A stretch of DNA of 64,000 nt, taken from NCBI RefSeq assembly GCF_001649575.2, contig NC_051441.1, positions 12,280,039 through 12,344,038 on the forward strand. The letters are read 5' to 3'. Positions within the stretch are counted from its first letter, which is position 1. The number at the start of each line of letters is the position of its first letter. A model generated the notes under the pieces. That model did no database searches and was not told where the DNA came from. It worked only from the letters and a program-made list of their open reading frames with translations. This document shows positions 37,920 through 50,129 of this stretch, in pieces. Made by a program: the position numbers and the translations under genes. This DNA comes from Kryptolebias marmoratus. Taxonomy: Eukaryota > Chordata > Actinopteri > Cyprinodontiformes > Rivulidae.

Positions 37920-39480
37920 AGACAGAGTAATTATCGTTTGTTCTGTGACTGAGCCCACCGACAGAAACCTAAAGGCTTCCTTACTGCTTGGATCAACAAT
38001 GGGTTGACTTGGTCAAAAAGTCTTTGCAAGGTGTTTCATAGACAAAGTTTGAGTCTCTTAAATACTATATTTTTTTGTAATCTAAAATATACACACTTGT
38101 GTGCAGTAAAGGTTACAAGTATTGTCCTAAAACAAAGGATAAACTGATTTAGAGTAATGCAGATGCTCAGTTATATTCTGCAGCTAAAAGTCTCCAAGAA
38201 AACTGAACTTCTCTGCATGTTCTGTCACCATTTCTATAACTTCCTGTCTTGATGAGCAGGAAAATTTGATAAAATGCCCAAACATAGGAATGCAGTTCTC
38301 TTCCTGACTCCTCAGTCTCATGGTCTGTCCTCATCTCCAGCCTTGTCTCCCATTGGCTGGTTCTGCTGCACTGCTGGATTTATAGCCTATTCCTGTGCAC
38401 GACAGGCCCAGCTGTGTGGAGAAGGATTTCTAACCACGAGTCCAGCCTGTACCTTCTGAAACATTCAGGGAAACACTGATCCCATCCAGGGTGCGTTAGG
38501 ATAGTTTCACCCTAAGTTAATGTTTTTATGTTGGCTTTTCATAAGGTGACTCTACTGAAGAGTCACCTTTGTTACATCTCCAGATGAAGGGTGTGTGACA
38601 CCCCCACACTTTCAGGAGGGCATCTATTGAATGGAAGTTTCCACTTTCACCTTTCTCAACAACTCAGAATTATTTTTTTTTTTTTTTAAAAAAGCTAATT
38701 AATCAAACTAGTCCTGCTAAAAAGGATGATACCCTAATGTTTTGTTGCACAAACTTTGAGGCAGGCTCTACAAAAACTGATTTCTGTTCTTCAACTCGAC
38801 TCCTTCACCAGACTAGCTGAATTCCCTCATTACAGCAAACAAAGCTGTGATCCATCTCACAGTTTATCTTGCTGTGGCTTGTCAACAAGACACCAAGATA
38901 CTGAAAGTCTGCTTGACGCAGAGATTCACCCCAGAGCTCAAGATTGAAGTTGTGACATGTCCTTACTCGAAACCTTTTTAAATTTAATATAAACGCACCA
39001 TGATTACAAAAGTCTGTTAGATAAGCAATCAAGGCTGCTTAAAAGTATTTGAACCATAGCAGTCTTCCCCTGATCCAATCTACTTCCAACCTACATGAGA
39101 GCTCATTACATGTATCCAGACTGATCATGATAAAATGATTTTAGCGTAAAACTCTTGTATGAAAAGTCTTTCAAGGAATGCTAGGACTTTATTTTTAAAG
39201 GGTTCACAACCTTTAAAATTGCATTTCCCTTCCACATGAAAACTCTACTAAACTACGAAAGTCCTCTTTAGATAATACATTTCAAGCCTGGGGAAAGAGA
39301 AATTTTTAGATACAGGATTAGCAAACCTTATGTGCTGACCTTTTGATTCTTCTACCAAATTATTCTATTTATAAATAAAGCATTTGTGTGATATGTACAC
39401 TACACAGCATAAATACCAATAACTGCATAAAACTAAAATTGAAAAATGAAAGTCATTTACAAATGCTAATGACAGTCTTA
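37920..39480. other. Intergenic, ZP3-like 2 to SAMD9L promoter
   Basis: AT-rich, with short open frames that have no recognisable similarity. The only structure I can point to is a perfect 11-bp hairpin at 38543-38569. Confidence 0.5.
38543..38569. repeat. Perfect 11-bp inverted repeat, 5-base loop
   Basis: AAGGTGACTCT and AGAGTCACCTT are exact reverse complements separated by ACTGA. No poly-T tract or gene end is nearby, so there is no reason to call it a terminator. Confidence 0.8.
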
Positions 39481-39489
39481 ACTATTTTG

Positions 39490-39499
39490 TTTCAGTTTC
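39490..39499 (+). promoter_or_regulatory. Interferon-stimulated response element (ISRE) core
   Basis: TTTCAGTTTC is an exact match to TTTCNNTTTC, the reverse of the GAAANNGAAA core bound by ISGF3 and IRF factors. It lies about 130-200 bp before the proposed SAMD9L leader exon. A one-mismatch second site (CAAAACGAAA) sits at 39639-39648. SAMD9-family genes are interferon-induced in mammals. Confidence 0.55.
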
Positions 39500-39629
39500 T
39501 ATTACCATGAAGTTTCTATTACAACAGAATTGAAACCAGTGGTAATGCAGCTTTAGTTTTACTGCTCCGAGGCACAGTCATGCTCAAGTCACACCCATAA
39601 TGAGTAAATAAATAGGACAAGGTCTGTTC

Positions 39630-39709
39630 AGTACCAGGCAAAACGAAACCTCAGCAAGTCGAAGCAGTGGGTGTGCTGGAGACCATTTGCCTACACAAAT
39701 CAAATGCTG
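39630..39709 (+). other. samd9l: Candidate SAMD9L non-coding leader exon
   Basis: A consensus donor GTAAGT at 39710 follows CAAATGCTG. An AAATAAATAG box lies upstream at about 39606-39615. The next acceptor (TTTTAG, ending at 40825) opens the start-codon exon. The 5' border is approximate. Confidence 0.4.
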
Positions 39710-40839
39710 GTAAGTACAATCAACCTAACAAAAAATACTTTTACGATAGCTACATGTAAACCAATTCTATGGATTTTATTTGAAAATCTAAATGAAATAG
39801 CATTTTTGTTCACTAAGTCTTGGCTTAGTTAGAATGTTTTTGAAAGCTAACATAACCTTTTGCAACCATTGTCGAGTGTTTTCTCGCTGTAGTCCCTGAT
39901 AAAAACAGTAAGCTATTTGTTTTTGGGCTCATAAATGTAGTGTTACTGTATCTAGATTGTTTGTGGTTACTTGGTGTAAAGCTATGTACAGCTTTGTACA
40001 GGAGGAGATGCATGCAAGTAAAAGCTGATTTTTTTTTTTAAATATATGTAAACTGGACCAAATTATCATGGCTTGTCAGACATGATCCTGCTTTTTCTAT
40101 GAAATGCAAAAAACGTTTATATTATTGGTTTATTTGTTTTTAACATTTCCCCAGTTTTTGTAAACTTGTTTAGCATAACTATTTTTGGAAGAAAAAATAC
40201 AAGTCATTAAATCGGTAGAAAAATCCGCAACAAATACATAGTGAATCTGAAAAGATTTGGTGGCTCAGTGGAAGAAACATTCATAAAAAAGTTTGACATT
40301 GGAATGTGCTTTGTTCCAAAGCATTCCACTGAGATGAACACAAGTGCAGTTTGAGAGGAAATCCCCTCCCCCTTCCCATCTAGTCTCGAGTCTCTAGTTC
40401 ACAATCTCTCTCTCTTACAAGGGCTGATTTCATTCTTCTGGACAATACATATACACATACCAAACAACTAAATAATATTTTAAAAAACAAAATCTTAACC
40501 CAAAATAAGGCATAAAGGACAACCCCACCTACAAGATAGATACTTAATTTGCTTTTTAATTTTCCTTAGGCATAATAAGAAAAAAATCTTCAAAAAATAC
40601 AACCTTGCACAGTACATAATCATAGAAAATAAATAAATAAAAATGAGTGTAATGTCAACTAATGCTGCTTTTTCACCAACAGTTAAGGACTGATTATTGG
40701 TCAACAATAACATAAGTCCTGACTTTCAGCTAAACACGGTAAGTAGACTTTACTATAAATATCCATCTCAGTGGAAAAAAGTTTAAATATTACAAATGTT
40801 AAAACTTGTCTTTTACTGCTTTTAGAAACATCCATAGAA

Positions 40840-43800
40840 ATGGACTGCAGTTCCTCAGAAATGGGTAAGTAAAATAGCTAAAACAATTATAATGAAAATC
40901 TGTCATTCATTTAGTTGCGGTCCTCAATAGGTCATGTATACGGTATAATTTATTTCCATATGTTCAGTAACTGTAATATACAAATTTATCTCTGCAGTTT
41001 ATTTACAACCGCAACAAAACTTTTTGTTTGAGTAGTATATAAAAAAGATTCCATATTACACTAAAAACAATAATTTCTCCTGTGTGTGTATGTGTATGTG
41101 TAGGGCTAATCAATATTGCACAAGTGTCAGCACATCAAACTGTTTAAAAGTAGAGAAAGAAGCCATCTTGAGCAATAATCTCAGCTGCCACCATGAGATT
41201 TAGGATTGTTGCCAGTTTTAGGTTTTTGCTTTAAAATGACTGTGTTCACTTGATTTGGCCTTGCAGTGATTTAAAGTTTACTCACCCCAAGTCCTGCAGC
41301 TAAAGAACCCTCTAATAGAACAGAGGCTTTAGGTATAAAGATGTGTGCTGCTGCTAATAGATTTTTCACATTTTCACATGTTTCCACCAAAGTCAATGAT
41401 GGGTAGCAAAGCTTCCGGTGGTGTGAGGCGTCCAGGGGTCATCCTTATCAGATGCTCGAACCACCTCAACTGTCTCCTCTGAATGTGGAGGAGCAGTGGC
41501 TGAAAACCAAACTTTTCACCCTATCTCTGTGGAGAAAACTAATTTTGACTGCCTGTATCTGAAATCTTGTTCTTTTGGTCACTAACCAAAGTTCAAGATC
41601 ATAGATGAGGGTAGCAACGTAGATCGGCAGGTAAACAGAGTTTTGCCTTGCAGGTCAGCTCTCTCTTCACCATAATGGACCGGTACAGAATACGCAATAC
41701 TGCGGAAGCTGCACTGATCCATCTGTAGCTCTCTCACTCCATTCTACCCTTACTCTTGAACCAAACTCTGAGATACTTGAATTCCTCCACTTAAAGCAGC
41801 ACTTCACTCCCAACCTGGAGAGGATAGTCCACCTTTTTCCTACTGAGGACGAAGGTCTCATATTTAAAGGTGCTGATCTTCATCCCAGCTGCTTCACACT
41901 TAGCTGAAAACTGCTCCAGTGAGAGCTGGAGATCACAGTACAATGGCGTTGACAGACCACCTCATCTGCACATAGCAGAGATGGAAATCTGCAGCCACCA
42001 AATCAGACCTCTTCTGTCCCCTGGGGAAATTCTGTCCATTAAAGACATGAATAGAATCAGTTACAACAAGCAGCCCTGGTAGAGTCCGACTCTCACCCTG
42101 ATGAGATCCGACTTACTGCTGGCAAAGCAAACCAGACTTTTGCATCATTTGTATAGGGACTCACCGAGCACACCTCACTGGGTACCCCAGGGAATGTGGA
42201 CTTGGCCGAATGCATTCGCCATATCCACATAACATATGTAGACTGTCTGGGCAAACTCCCATGCCCCGTCAAGAACCCTAGCGAGAGTAAAAAGCTGGTC
42301 CAGTGTTCCACAGCCGGGACAGAACTCGTACTGTTCTTCCTGAAACCAATGTTCTACCATAGGCTGTACTCTTTACTCCAGAACCCCTGAGTAGACCTTA
42401 CCAGAGAGGCTAAGGAGTGGGATTCCCCTGTAATTGGAACACATCCTCCTGTCTCCTTTCTTAAAAAGGGAAACTACTACCCCAGTCTGCCAATTCTGTG
42501 GCATTGCCCCCAGTGTCCATGCAATGTTGCAAATGTGCATCATCTGAGACAGCTCAGCAACATCCAGAGCTTTGAGGAACTCAGGACTGTTCTCATCCAA
42601 CTGCAGAGCTCTGACACCATGGAGCTTTTTAACAACCTTGTGTGGCACTTATAGGTTTTCTTCGAGCATTCAATTAATTTGGCTTGTTGCCAACAACGCC
42701 ACCTGGGATCATCACCCAGGAATTAATGAAAGGACACAAGTCCGGTTTAGCAATCAGCAGCAGACAGGGTTCAAGTCAATAATAATTTATTGCCAAAAAT
42801 AAAAGTGCCTGTACATAAACAAACGAAAAAAAAAGAAAATACACAAAATAACCCCAACTAGGCTTACCGGTGGGCACGACCAGGTCCTGGATGATATAGG
42901 CTCCAAAACAAGAAAAAATCAAAACCAACACCCGTGAAGTCACTCACTCTCTGAAATGCCCTCCACCTATTTGTGTTATTCACGGCACAACCACACCAAA
43001 AGGGACGCCACATCCAGGCCCGAGCGCACCACCGGCGGTCCTTTAAAGAAAGTAAACATAAAAAACCAATTGTTAAAATACAGGCAATAAAAGAGATATA
43101 TAAATAAGAGTACAGATAAAAATAATTAAAAGTCCCTGTGCGCGACCAGCCTCCCAGCCCGAATGGAGCGCACAGCCGCTCCTCGTTATGGTCTTCGGGG
43201 GGGGGTGTCCCACACGCCGGTCTCCTTCGACCACCTCGCAAGCGGTAATTCAGTCAGGGCAAAGCAGCAGCGTTAAGGTCGGTCGAGATTCCTAAATAAG
43301 AAGAACAATTTAAAACCAAAAAAATAAAAACAAGATTCGTCACTGAATCCACCTACCGATCAGGCTACGTTCTCCTCACTTGCACCCAATTGGGACTCTC
43401 AAATGTCCGCACTTATTGGAGGAATCGCTCCACTCCCGGCCAACCGTGGAGGTGAATACGCCCGTACGTTTCTGCTGATCAAAGGCTGTATAACTACAAT
43501 ATTCGAGCAGCTGTAAATGTGCAGGCAGCCAACCTCACCTGTACTCGGCACAAAGACGGCTCACCACGGAAGCGCAGCGCGCGACGTGTCAACAGCAAAA
43601 CAACAAGTGTCAGTCTGCAGATCACCTCAGCTTTTATACCGAGCGCCCTCTGGCGCAATTGGCTCACTCGCAATCACCCTGCCAGCAGGTGCAGCCTCCA
43701 CCTTCTTCCTGCCACACTTGGCAGCCCTGGTTATGGATGGACCCACTCCCAAGTCCCCAGACACAGCTTCCTCCATGGAAGACATGCTGGTGGGATTTAA

Positions 43801-46800
43801 AAGGTTCTTCTCAATCCCACTAGAAATCTGAAATCACTGAAGATCCTTCAGATGGGTTCTTCTGCCAGGCATTCCCAGCAAACCTTCACTAAACGTTTTG
43901 GTCTTCTGGTCTGTCTGGCATCTTACCATTCGAGCTGATCCAACTCACCACCAAGTGTTGATCAGTTGACAGTTCCACTCCTCTTTTCACCTAAGTATCT
44001 AAAACATATAGCTACAGATCAGAAGACTATAAAGTCTATCATTGATCTGTGGCCATGGGTGCCCTGCTTATGGACACCCTTATGGTCCAGCCCCTCTTAA
44101 GAAGACTGGTTCCAGAACCAACACTGTGTGTTGAGGTGAGCTTGACTACATCTAGTTGGTACCTCTCAACCTCACACTTAAGCTCAGGCTCCTTCCCCAC
44201 CAGAGAGGTGACATTCCATGTCTCAAGAGTCAGCTTTGGTAAGCTAGGTTCAGAGCACCATGGCCTCCACCATTTGGACACTTCACCTGGCCCATATGGC
44301 CTCTCATGCAGGTAGTGGGCCCACAGGAAGGCAAACCTATTTAGTTTCTTTTCACTAATAATTATAATGACAGAAAGATACTCTAAATTGTTTTTCTCTT
44401 CTTTTTTTTCCGGACAGGGGATGGGCAGTAGGTGTTGTGTCAAAATTTTAAAAAATCACACCAACTGGAAAAGCACAGTTAATAAAAAACCTATGTTATT
44501 ACCAGGTGCCTATGTAAATAAATAAGATTATCATGTATTTTTTCATTTGACCTAAACTCCAAATATTCAGAAATCATTGCACATCCCTTGCAAGTAGTGC
44601 CGATTTGTCATTTGTATTCATTTACTGATCTACTCATGGCAGACAGAAAATATGCAATGTTTTATAAACTGTTTCTGAACATCTGATTTTAACCATTTTT
44701 TAACAGATTGGCATGAATTGTCCTACAACCATTGGACAGAATCTCATGTGAGCTCCTGGTTGAAATCCATTGGAATAAAAGAACCGTATATAATAAGAGT
44801 GAAGGAAGAGGAGGTGACTGGATCCGTTCTCACAACTTTACAAAGGGAATATCTGAGTAATACCATTGGAATGAAAAGTGGTCAAATTGAACATCTACTG
44901 AAGAAGAGAGATGATCTTCTAAAGGCAGAACAGTGCAAAATAAAGAACAAAACTGGATCCAGCAGTAAAAAAAGTGAAGACAAAAAAGACAATGTTTTCG
45001 TTTTGCAAGAAGAGCCAAAGCCTCACACTCAAAAATCATGTGAAAGAGAAGAGCAAGGAAATATCCCTAATGTATGCAATGACACCTTAAACTCTGATGT
45101 AGCTTTCTGTGACTATCGTAAATTTGACACACGTGAAAAGAACTTCAGGTACGTGAAGCACAATTTACTTCCCCCAGAAACAGGAACTGACAACATGATT
45201 GTTCCTTGTCATGAATATAAGTCACTCGAAGTTGCACACAAGCTAGACTCAAAAAGACTTAAATCAAAAGTGGCAAGTGAAGTCTTGAGATTTGCATGTG
45301 CATGTATGAATATGAGAGCCAATGGAACAATTCATTTTGGAGTAATGGATAAAGTCAAAGGCACTCACAAGCATGGTGAAATTACAGGGATACCTTTGAA
45401 AAATCAGGAAGACTTTGTAGATGCATTAGATTACATTGAAAGATGCTTCAAAGGATCTGCTCATCAAATTGATGCAAGAAGTTGCATAAGGAACCCCTGC
45501 TTCATTGAGGTGCTTGACAAGGAAACTACTGAGAAGACTTGGGTTGTTGAATACGATGTCATTCCAAAATCCAGCATTGTTAAAGATAAATTGTACTATG
45601 TTGCTGTCCCAAAGTTCAATGAGAAGGATGGCAAAGTCGAAGTCAAACGTGAAGAGCAGGTTTCTTATTACAGAGTGGGAGCCAGTTCATCACAGATACC
45701 TGAAGACCACTTTGTTATTTTTATTCAAGGACTGAAAGAGAAGGATCAACAGAGAGAAGAGGCTGAATCCTCAAGCAATGAAACAGCTCTCGAATTCAAA
45801 GAAGATCAAAAGAGAAAGCTGTCCATTCTTCTAACAGGTGGAAAGAAACTCATGGACAACTCTCTTTTCTATATTGTTGTGACGAACAAAATTCAGCCAG
45901 ACCATCTTGACAACATAAATTTCTTGGTAAACATGAATCTTTTTTGTGTGTTTGATTTTGACCCTGATTCTAAAGTGTCTGGACTTTGTGGCAGATATAA
46001 GGAGCAGAAACCTGCAACCCTTCATTTTCTTAATGACTATGAAAACGTCAAAAGACTGGGAAACTCTGACCTCACCGCGTCTTTGAAGCTCTTCGACCAA
46101 GTAAGTTGGATCTTTTGCAATGGGCGAAACAACTTCCCTGGTGAGAATGCTCCCTGTGATGAAATAACTTGGATTAAAACAAGAAAAAAAAAAATGAAAA
46201 AAGCTGTGTCGCTAATCTGCAATGAAATCCTCCCCAGGCGTTCATTTATTGTCCTCTTCTTGCTGATGTCGGATGTTGAGCAGCCACTTGTTGAGACTTT
46301 TCATGAGTTTTATGCAGAAATGAATGGACATGATTGCTTAACAGTCATATCAGAGTCAAGGGAAATTTACAAAAAGTGGTCAAGTCTTGCACAAGTGTCA
46401 TGTACCATCACTGCACTCAAAGAAATCAGCATTGTTAACATGCCACTGAGTCACGTGGATGCGACAGTTCAAAGCATTCAGCTATCAAAGAATCAACCTA
46501 CAAGGAAATTACCTGTCTCGAATGGAGGTTTGTGTTTCCTAAAGTCTACTGAGGAGGCTATACTAGACTCTTTGGAAATTATCAGTGTTGACCAGTGTGA
46601 TGACACAGATCTGGAGATCATGACCAAGGATGAAATCGAACAAACTGAGCTTCACTTCTATCGAGGTGGGAAAATAGACTGGATCAACTTCTGGCTTGCT
46701 GACAAGCATAAGTGCGGAGGCATCATTGAGCGGGATGCCTGCACAGACGCAAGCACAATTCTGGCCAGTGTGGTTAATAATTGCAAAGACATGCGTCCTG

Positions 46801-49343
46801 TGGACAGTGTGAACGTCTACCATCAGCCTGGCAGTGGTGGCAGTACAGTGGCACGGCAGCTGCTCTGGAGTTGGAAGACAAAAGTACGATGTGCAGTCGT
46901 AAAACAGTCTACAGAAGTCTCAACTGTTTGTGAGCATGCCATGAAACTAAGGGAACACGATGAAAATGACAAGAACAGCTGTCTTCCAGTGCTCCTTCTG
47001 TTGGAGGACCAAAATCCAGATTACATTGATGATCTGAGACGAAATCTTGGGAGTGTCATTACAATCAAAAAGATCCGTTCCTCTGTGTTGTGTTTCATCC
47101 TGCTGATCTGCAACAGATCCAATGATCCTGAAAGAATGTGCAGAGCATCACCTTCTCAAACAGTAGCAGTCACACACAAACTGTCAGATGAGGAAAAGTC
47201 TTTGTTTCTGGAAAAGGTTGAACAACTTAAACTCCAGTTTGAAGAAGACTTCAAATTTATCATCACATTTGTTCTCATGAGTAAAGATTTTGAGCCGAGC
47301 TACATTAAGGGTTTTGTAAAAAATATTCTAAAAAAAATTGATCATTCATTACCCATCACTCGCCTCATCAGATTTGTGGCTCTCTTAAATTGCTACGTCA
47401 AAGATTCGTACATATCTATGTCACATTGTGAGGAATACCTTGGTATTGCTCCTCCACTGGGTGGAACTCGGTACCATGCCTTTGTAGATCTGCTCAGTGA
47501 AGAAGCTAGACTTATTTTTATCCACCTAAGAGACAGTTCAACACACATTCAGTCAATTCGGATCATCCATACCATGGTGGCAAAAGAAATTCTGAGACAA
47601 CTCTCTGCAAATTTGCCTCAAAGCTCTATTGCCATGGAGCTCATCAAAGATGAGGTACTCATGAATCACAGATTTGACAGAGATCAGTTCCTAAGGGTGA
47701 TTAGAGCTCTTTTTATTAGACGAAACAAAAAAACCAGAGGAGATCCTGAAGACACAACCTTTTCACCGCTTATTGAAAATGTCATTGCTGAAAGAGATGG
47801 TGTTCAGAGAGCTGTTGATCTCATGAAAGCTGCATACATAGCATTAGGAAAAGATGCTTATGTAGCACAACAGCTTGCCCGGCTGCTTTACACAAATAAG
47901 AGGTTTGAAGAGGCTCTTGAGTGGGCAGAGATAGCAAAAACTCTGTCTCCACATGACACATTCATCCTTGACACTTTGGGACAAGTTTACAAAAAGTGGT
48001 TTTATCATTTGTATGACACCCTTGAAGAAAAAGAACCATCACCTGAAAGAGGAGTTGAAATCATAAACATTGCCCTCAAAGGAATTTCTGCTTTTCGAGC
48101 CTCGGAAAAAACACCAAAGAAAGAGACAGTAAGCCTAAACAGTTCATACTATGGAGAAGTGGATGTTGGCTGCAGGTTGCTAAAGTTCCTGTCAGGAGTT
48201 GATGTTTTTTCAATCACCACTGGATATTCAGAGTTGATGAAATACTTGCTAACAGACTACATACCAGAGGAGGTCAAAATACCCTGGCAGAGGCTGCATC
48301 AACAGCTAAAAGGGTTAGAAAAGAGCCTGAGACGAGCACTGGAGTGCATTTCTGAAGACCTCAGTTACTTTCAAACTGACATTAGTGAAGAAGATGAGGA
48401 ACTTGATGCAAGAGATCCAGAGCAAGTGTACAAACCAAGAGAATGGTTAACAAAAAAGAGTGCTGTATATGCTAGATTTTTCTGCAAAGTACCAAAAGAA
48501 TGCTATGAAGCAGCTGAAAACAACCGCACTGATCTGGTAGCTCAAGCTACAAAGCTTTCACCTTTCCAAAGACAGATGAGAACCTACATGCTCGGTGGAG
48601 GAAATGTTACAGCCATCCTTTCATTAATCTATGACAAGAAACCACAAAGAGCAGCAAAGAAGCTTGAGGAAATTATGGCCATGTACCCAGAAAACCTGAC
48701 GTGGAAAGACCTTGATGAAGCAGAACTCTCAAATTTCATTTTTTGCCAGATAGCTCTTAACTGTATTCTACCTGGCTCCTCAAAGCTTTTTTCCCTTCAA
48801 AAACTACAAGAACTCAGCAAGAGATTTAAAACACAGGGGAAATATATGTCATCAGCAAGCGCTCTCTTCCTTCTCTCCCTCCTGTTTTGGCCTGAGACCA
48901 CTCAAGAAGTGAGTTCTGCTGATCTGCAGATCCTTCTATCAGCCATTGATGCCCTTCAGAGACTCTGTGAGCAAAAGATTAAATTCATGTCTCAAAGGAA
49001 AAGCAGAATTGTGACCCACTTTTTTCTGGCAAAGGCAAAAGGTCTAAACAAGATTGTCCACAGAAGTGTTATTGAAAAGCAGATTAAAGGCACTCTGAGT
49101 GAAAAAAAGCTCAAATGGCTTGGAGGGGAAGTGTGGAAAACCAAGGAAGTTGTGCAACAATTGAAACGAATCGAAGGGTGGACAGAAAATGAAAACTTGT
49201 ATGTGCAATGTGGTCATAAAAACAAGATTAGGATCATTCCTCGCTACTCTGCCTCCATGCCCCACGGAAATGAAAGGGTTACTTTCTACTTGGGCTTTTC
49301 ATTTGATGGTGTAGTTGCTTTAGACATCCATGTGATGAAATAA
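40840..49343 (+). CDS. samd9l: SAMD9L-like innate-immunity protein
   Basis: Two coding exons: 40840-40864 (eight codons, MDCSSSEM, plus one base, then GTAAGT) and 44707-49343. Joined, they are 4,662 bp, in frame, giving 1,553 residues. The large exon has no usable ATG of its own: the ATG at 44713 is out of frame. Order of parts: SAM domain (HWTESHVSSWLKSIGI, residues about 16-80); an Alba_2/Schlafen-like domain with PCHEYKSLE near 175 and NGTIHFGVMDK near 215; a central P-loop NTPase with QPGSGGSTVARQ near 715 and LLLLEDQ near 770; TPR-like helices near 1058-1110 (LARLLYTNKRFEEALEWAE); and an OB-like C-terminus. Mammalian SAMD9 and SAMD9L restrict poxviruses and shut down translation, with ribonuclease activity on a phenylalanine tRNA reported for the Alba_2-containing part. 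The Lys of Walker A is replaced by Ser-Thr, as I recall for the family. The intron holds a LINE and a solo LTR. Confidence 0.9.
41400..44350 (-). mobile_element. Degenerate LINE (non-LTR retrotransposon), split by a solo LTR
   Basis: On the minus strand, the endonuclease start (TWNVTSLVGKEPEL, about 44080-44260) is followed by MEEAVSGDLGVGPSITRA (about 43720-43790). After the LTR insertion come the reverse-transcriptase blocks (GDRRMCSNYRGIPLLSL near 42410-42460 and CPGCGTLDQLF near 42280-42320) and C-terminal pieces to about 41400. Stops, frameshifts and an internal deletion between endonuclease and RT show it is dead. The clade was not determined. It is a fish-wide family that also occurs at about 60970-61500. 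Confidence 0.8.
42641..43716 (-). mobile_element. Solo LTR of an LTR retrotransposon
   Basis: The 1,076-bp element starts TGTGGCA and ends TGCCACA, a perfect 7-bp inverted end pair of the TG...CA type. It is flanked by identical CTTG at 42637-42640 and 43717-43720. Removing it with one CTTG restores the LINE frame (SITRA-AKVVKKLHG). Read on the minus strand it has a promoter box GGTATAAAAGC near 43630-43640 and AATAAA near 42790-42796 followed by GT-rich sequence. This fits U3, R and U5 of a minus-strand LTR. It contains no protein-coding region, so only the LTR remains. Confidence 0.8.
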
Positions 49344-50107
49344 TGTTTCCTGTGGTAAATTTACTCAAAAGCCACAATGTTTCTAATCAGACTATGTGGG
49401 CCAACCTTAGTTTAGCCATCTTTCTGGTAATTATGACCAGTCTCTTTGATTTATTTAAACTTTTGCTGCCATAAATGGCCTTTGCAATGCTGTTTTATTT
49501 TTCAAAGTTGTTAGACAATGTTCCACTTGTTTTTTGTTTGAGAAGTTTTGGTTGTGACTTTACCTGTAAATTAACTGTACATAAATTACAAAGGTGTTCA
49601 AAATGTAAAATTCAATGAGTACCAAAAGACACTTAAACTTACTTAAAATAACAAGCATCATTGTTTTGAGAAGATGGAAGAGGATTCAGAAAAGAAGTTA
49701 TACTCAGTTTTTTAAAAATATATTTTATCATAAAGAACATAGGCAAAGGTCTACATACTGTGTTTAAATGTGATATGAAAACTTTAATGTTTTTTTCCTG
49801 AAAATGTATTTTTGAAAACTTGTTGAACACAGTTGTTTGGTTCTGTTTTTTAACAAGTGTATATATCAGAAGTGGAATTTGTTGATGAACAGAGAATCAG
49901 TCTCATTTTTAAGATGAACGAAACAAACAATTATATGTTAAGATAGAAAAGATTTGGACTTGAGATTTTGGACATGTGCAAAAAATGCATAATTATTATT
50001 ATTTTTTATCTATTTCATACAGATCTTTTTGGTTCATGTATTTCTTTCCTATTTTCATTCCAATTCAATTTTATTTTTAATAGTATCTAAAAAATGATTT
50101 ACACACA

Positions 50108-50113
50108 AATAAA
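50108..50113 (+). terminator. samd9l: Polyadenylation signal AATAAA (SAMD9L)
   Basis: First good AATAAA in a suitable context after the SAMD9L stop. It gives a 3'UTR of about 780 bases that is strongly A/T-rich. Confidence 0.5.
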
Positions 50114-50129
50114 GCTATTCATTAAAAAA

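Noticed and set aside
42864..43241. 125-codon minus-strand open frame
   Set aside because: Entirely inside the solo LTR; no similarity to a retroelement protein.
43517..43831. Open frames around 43.5-43.8 kb as a gene
   Set aside because: They lie across the end of the solo LTR and into the LINE and have no independent protein similarity.
44713..44720. ATG at 44713 or TTG at 44718 as the SAMD9L start
   Set aside because: The ATG is out of frame with the SAM domain and TTG is not a normal start in vertebrates. The AG acceptor at 44705-44706 and the upstream exon at 40840 fit in phase.
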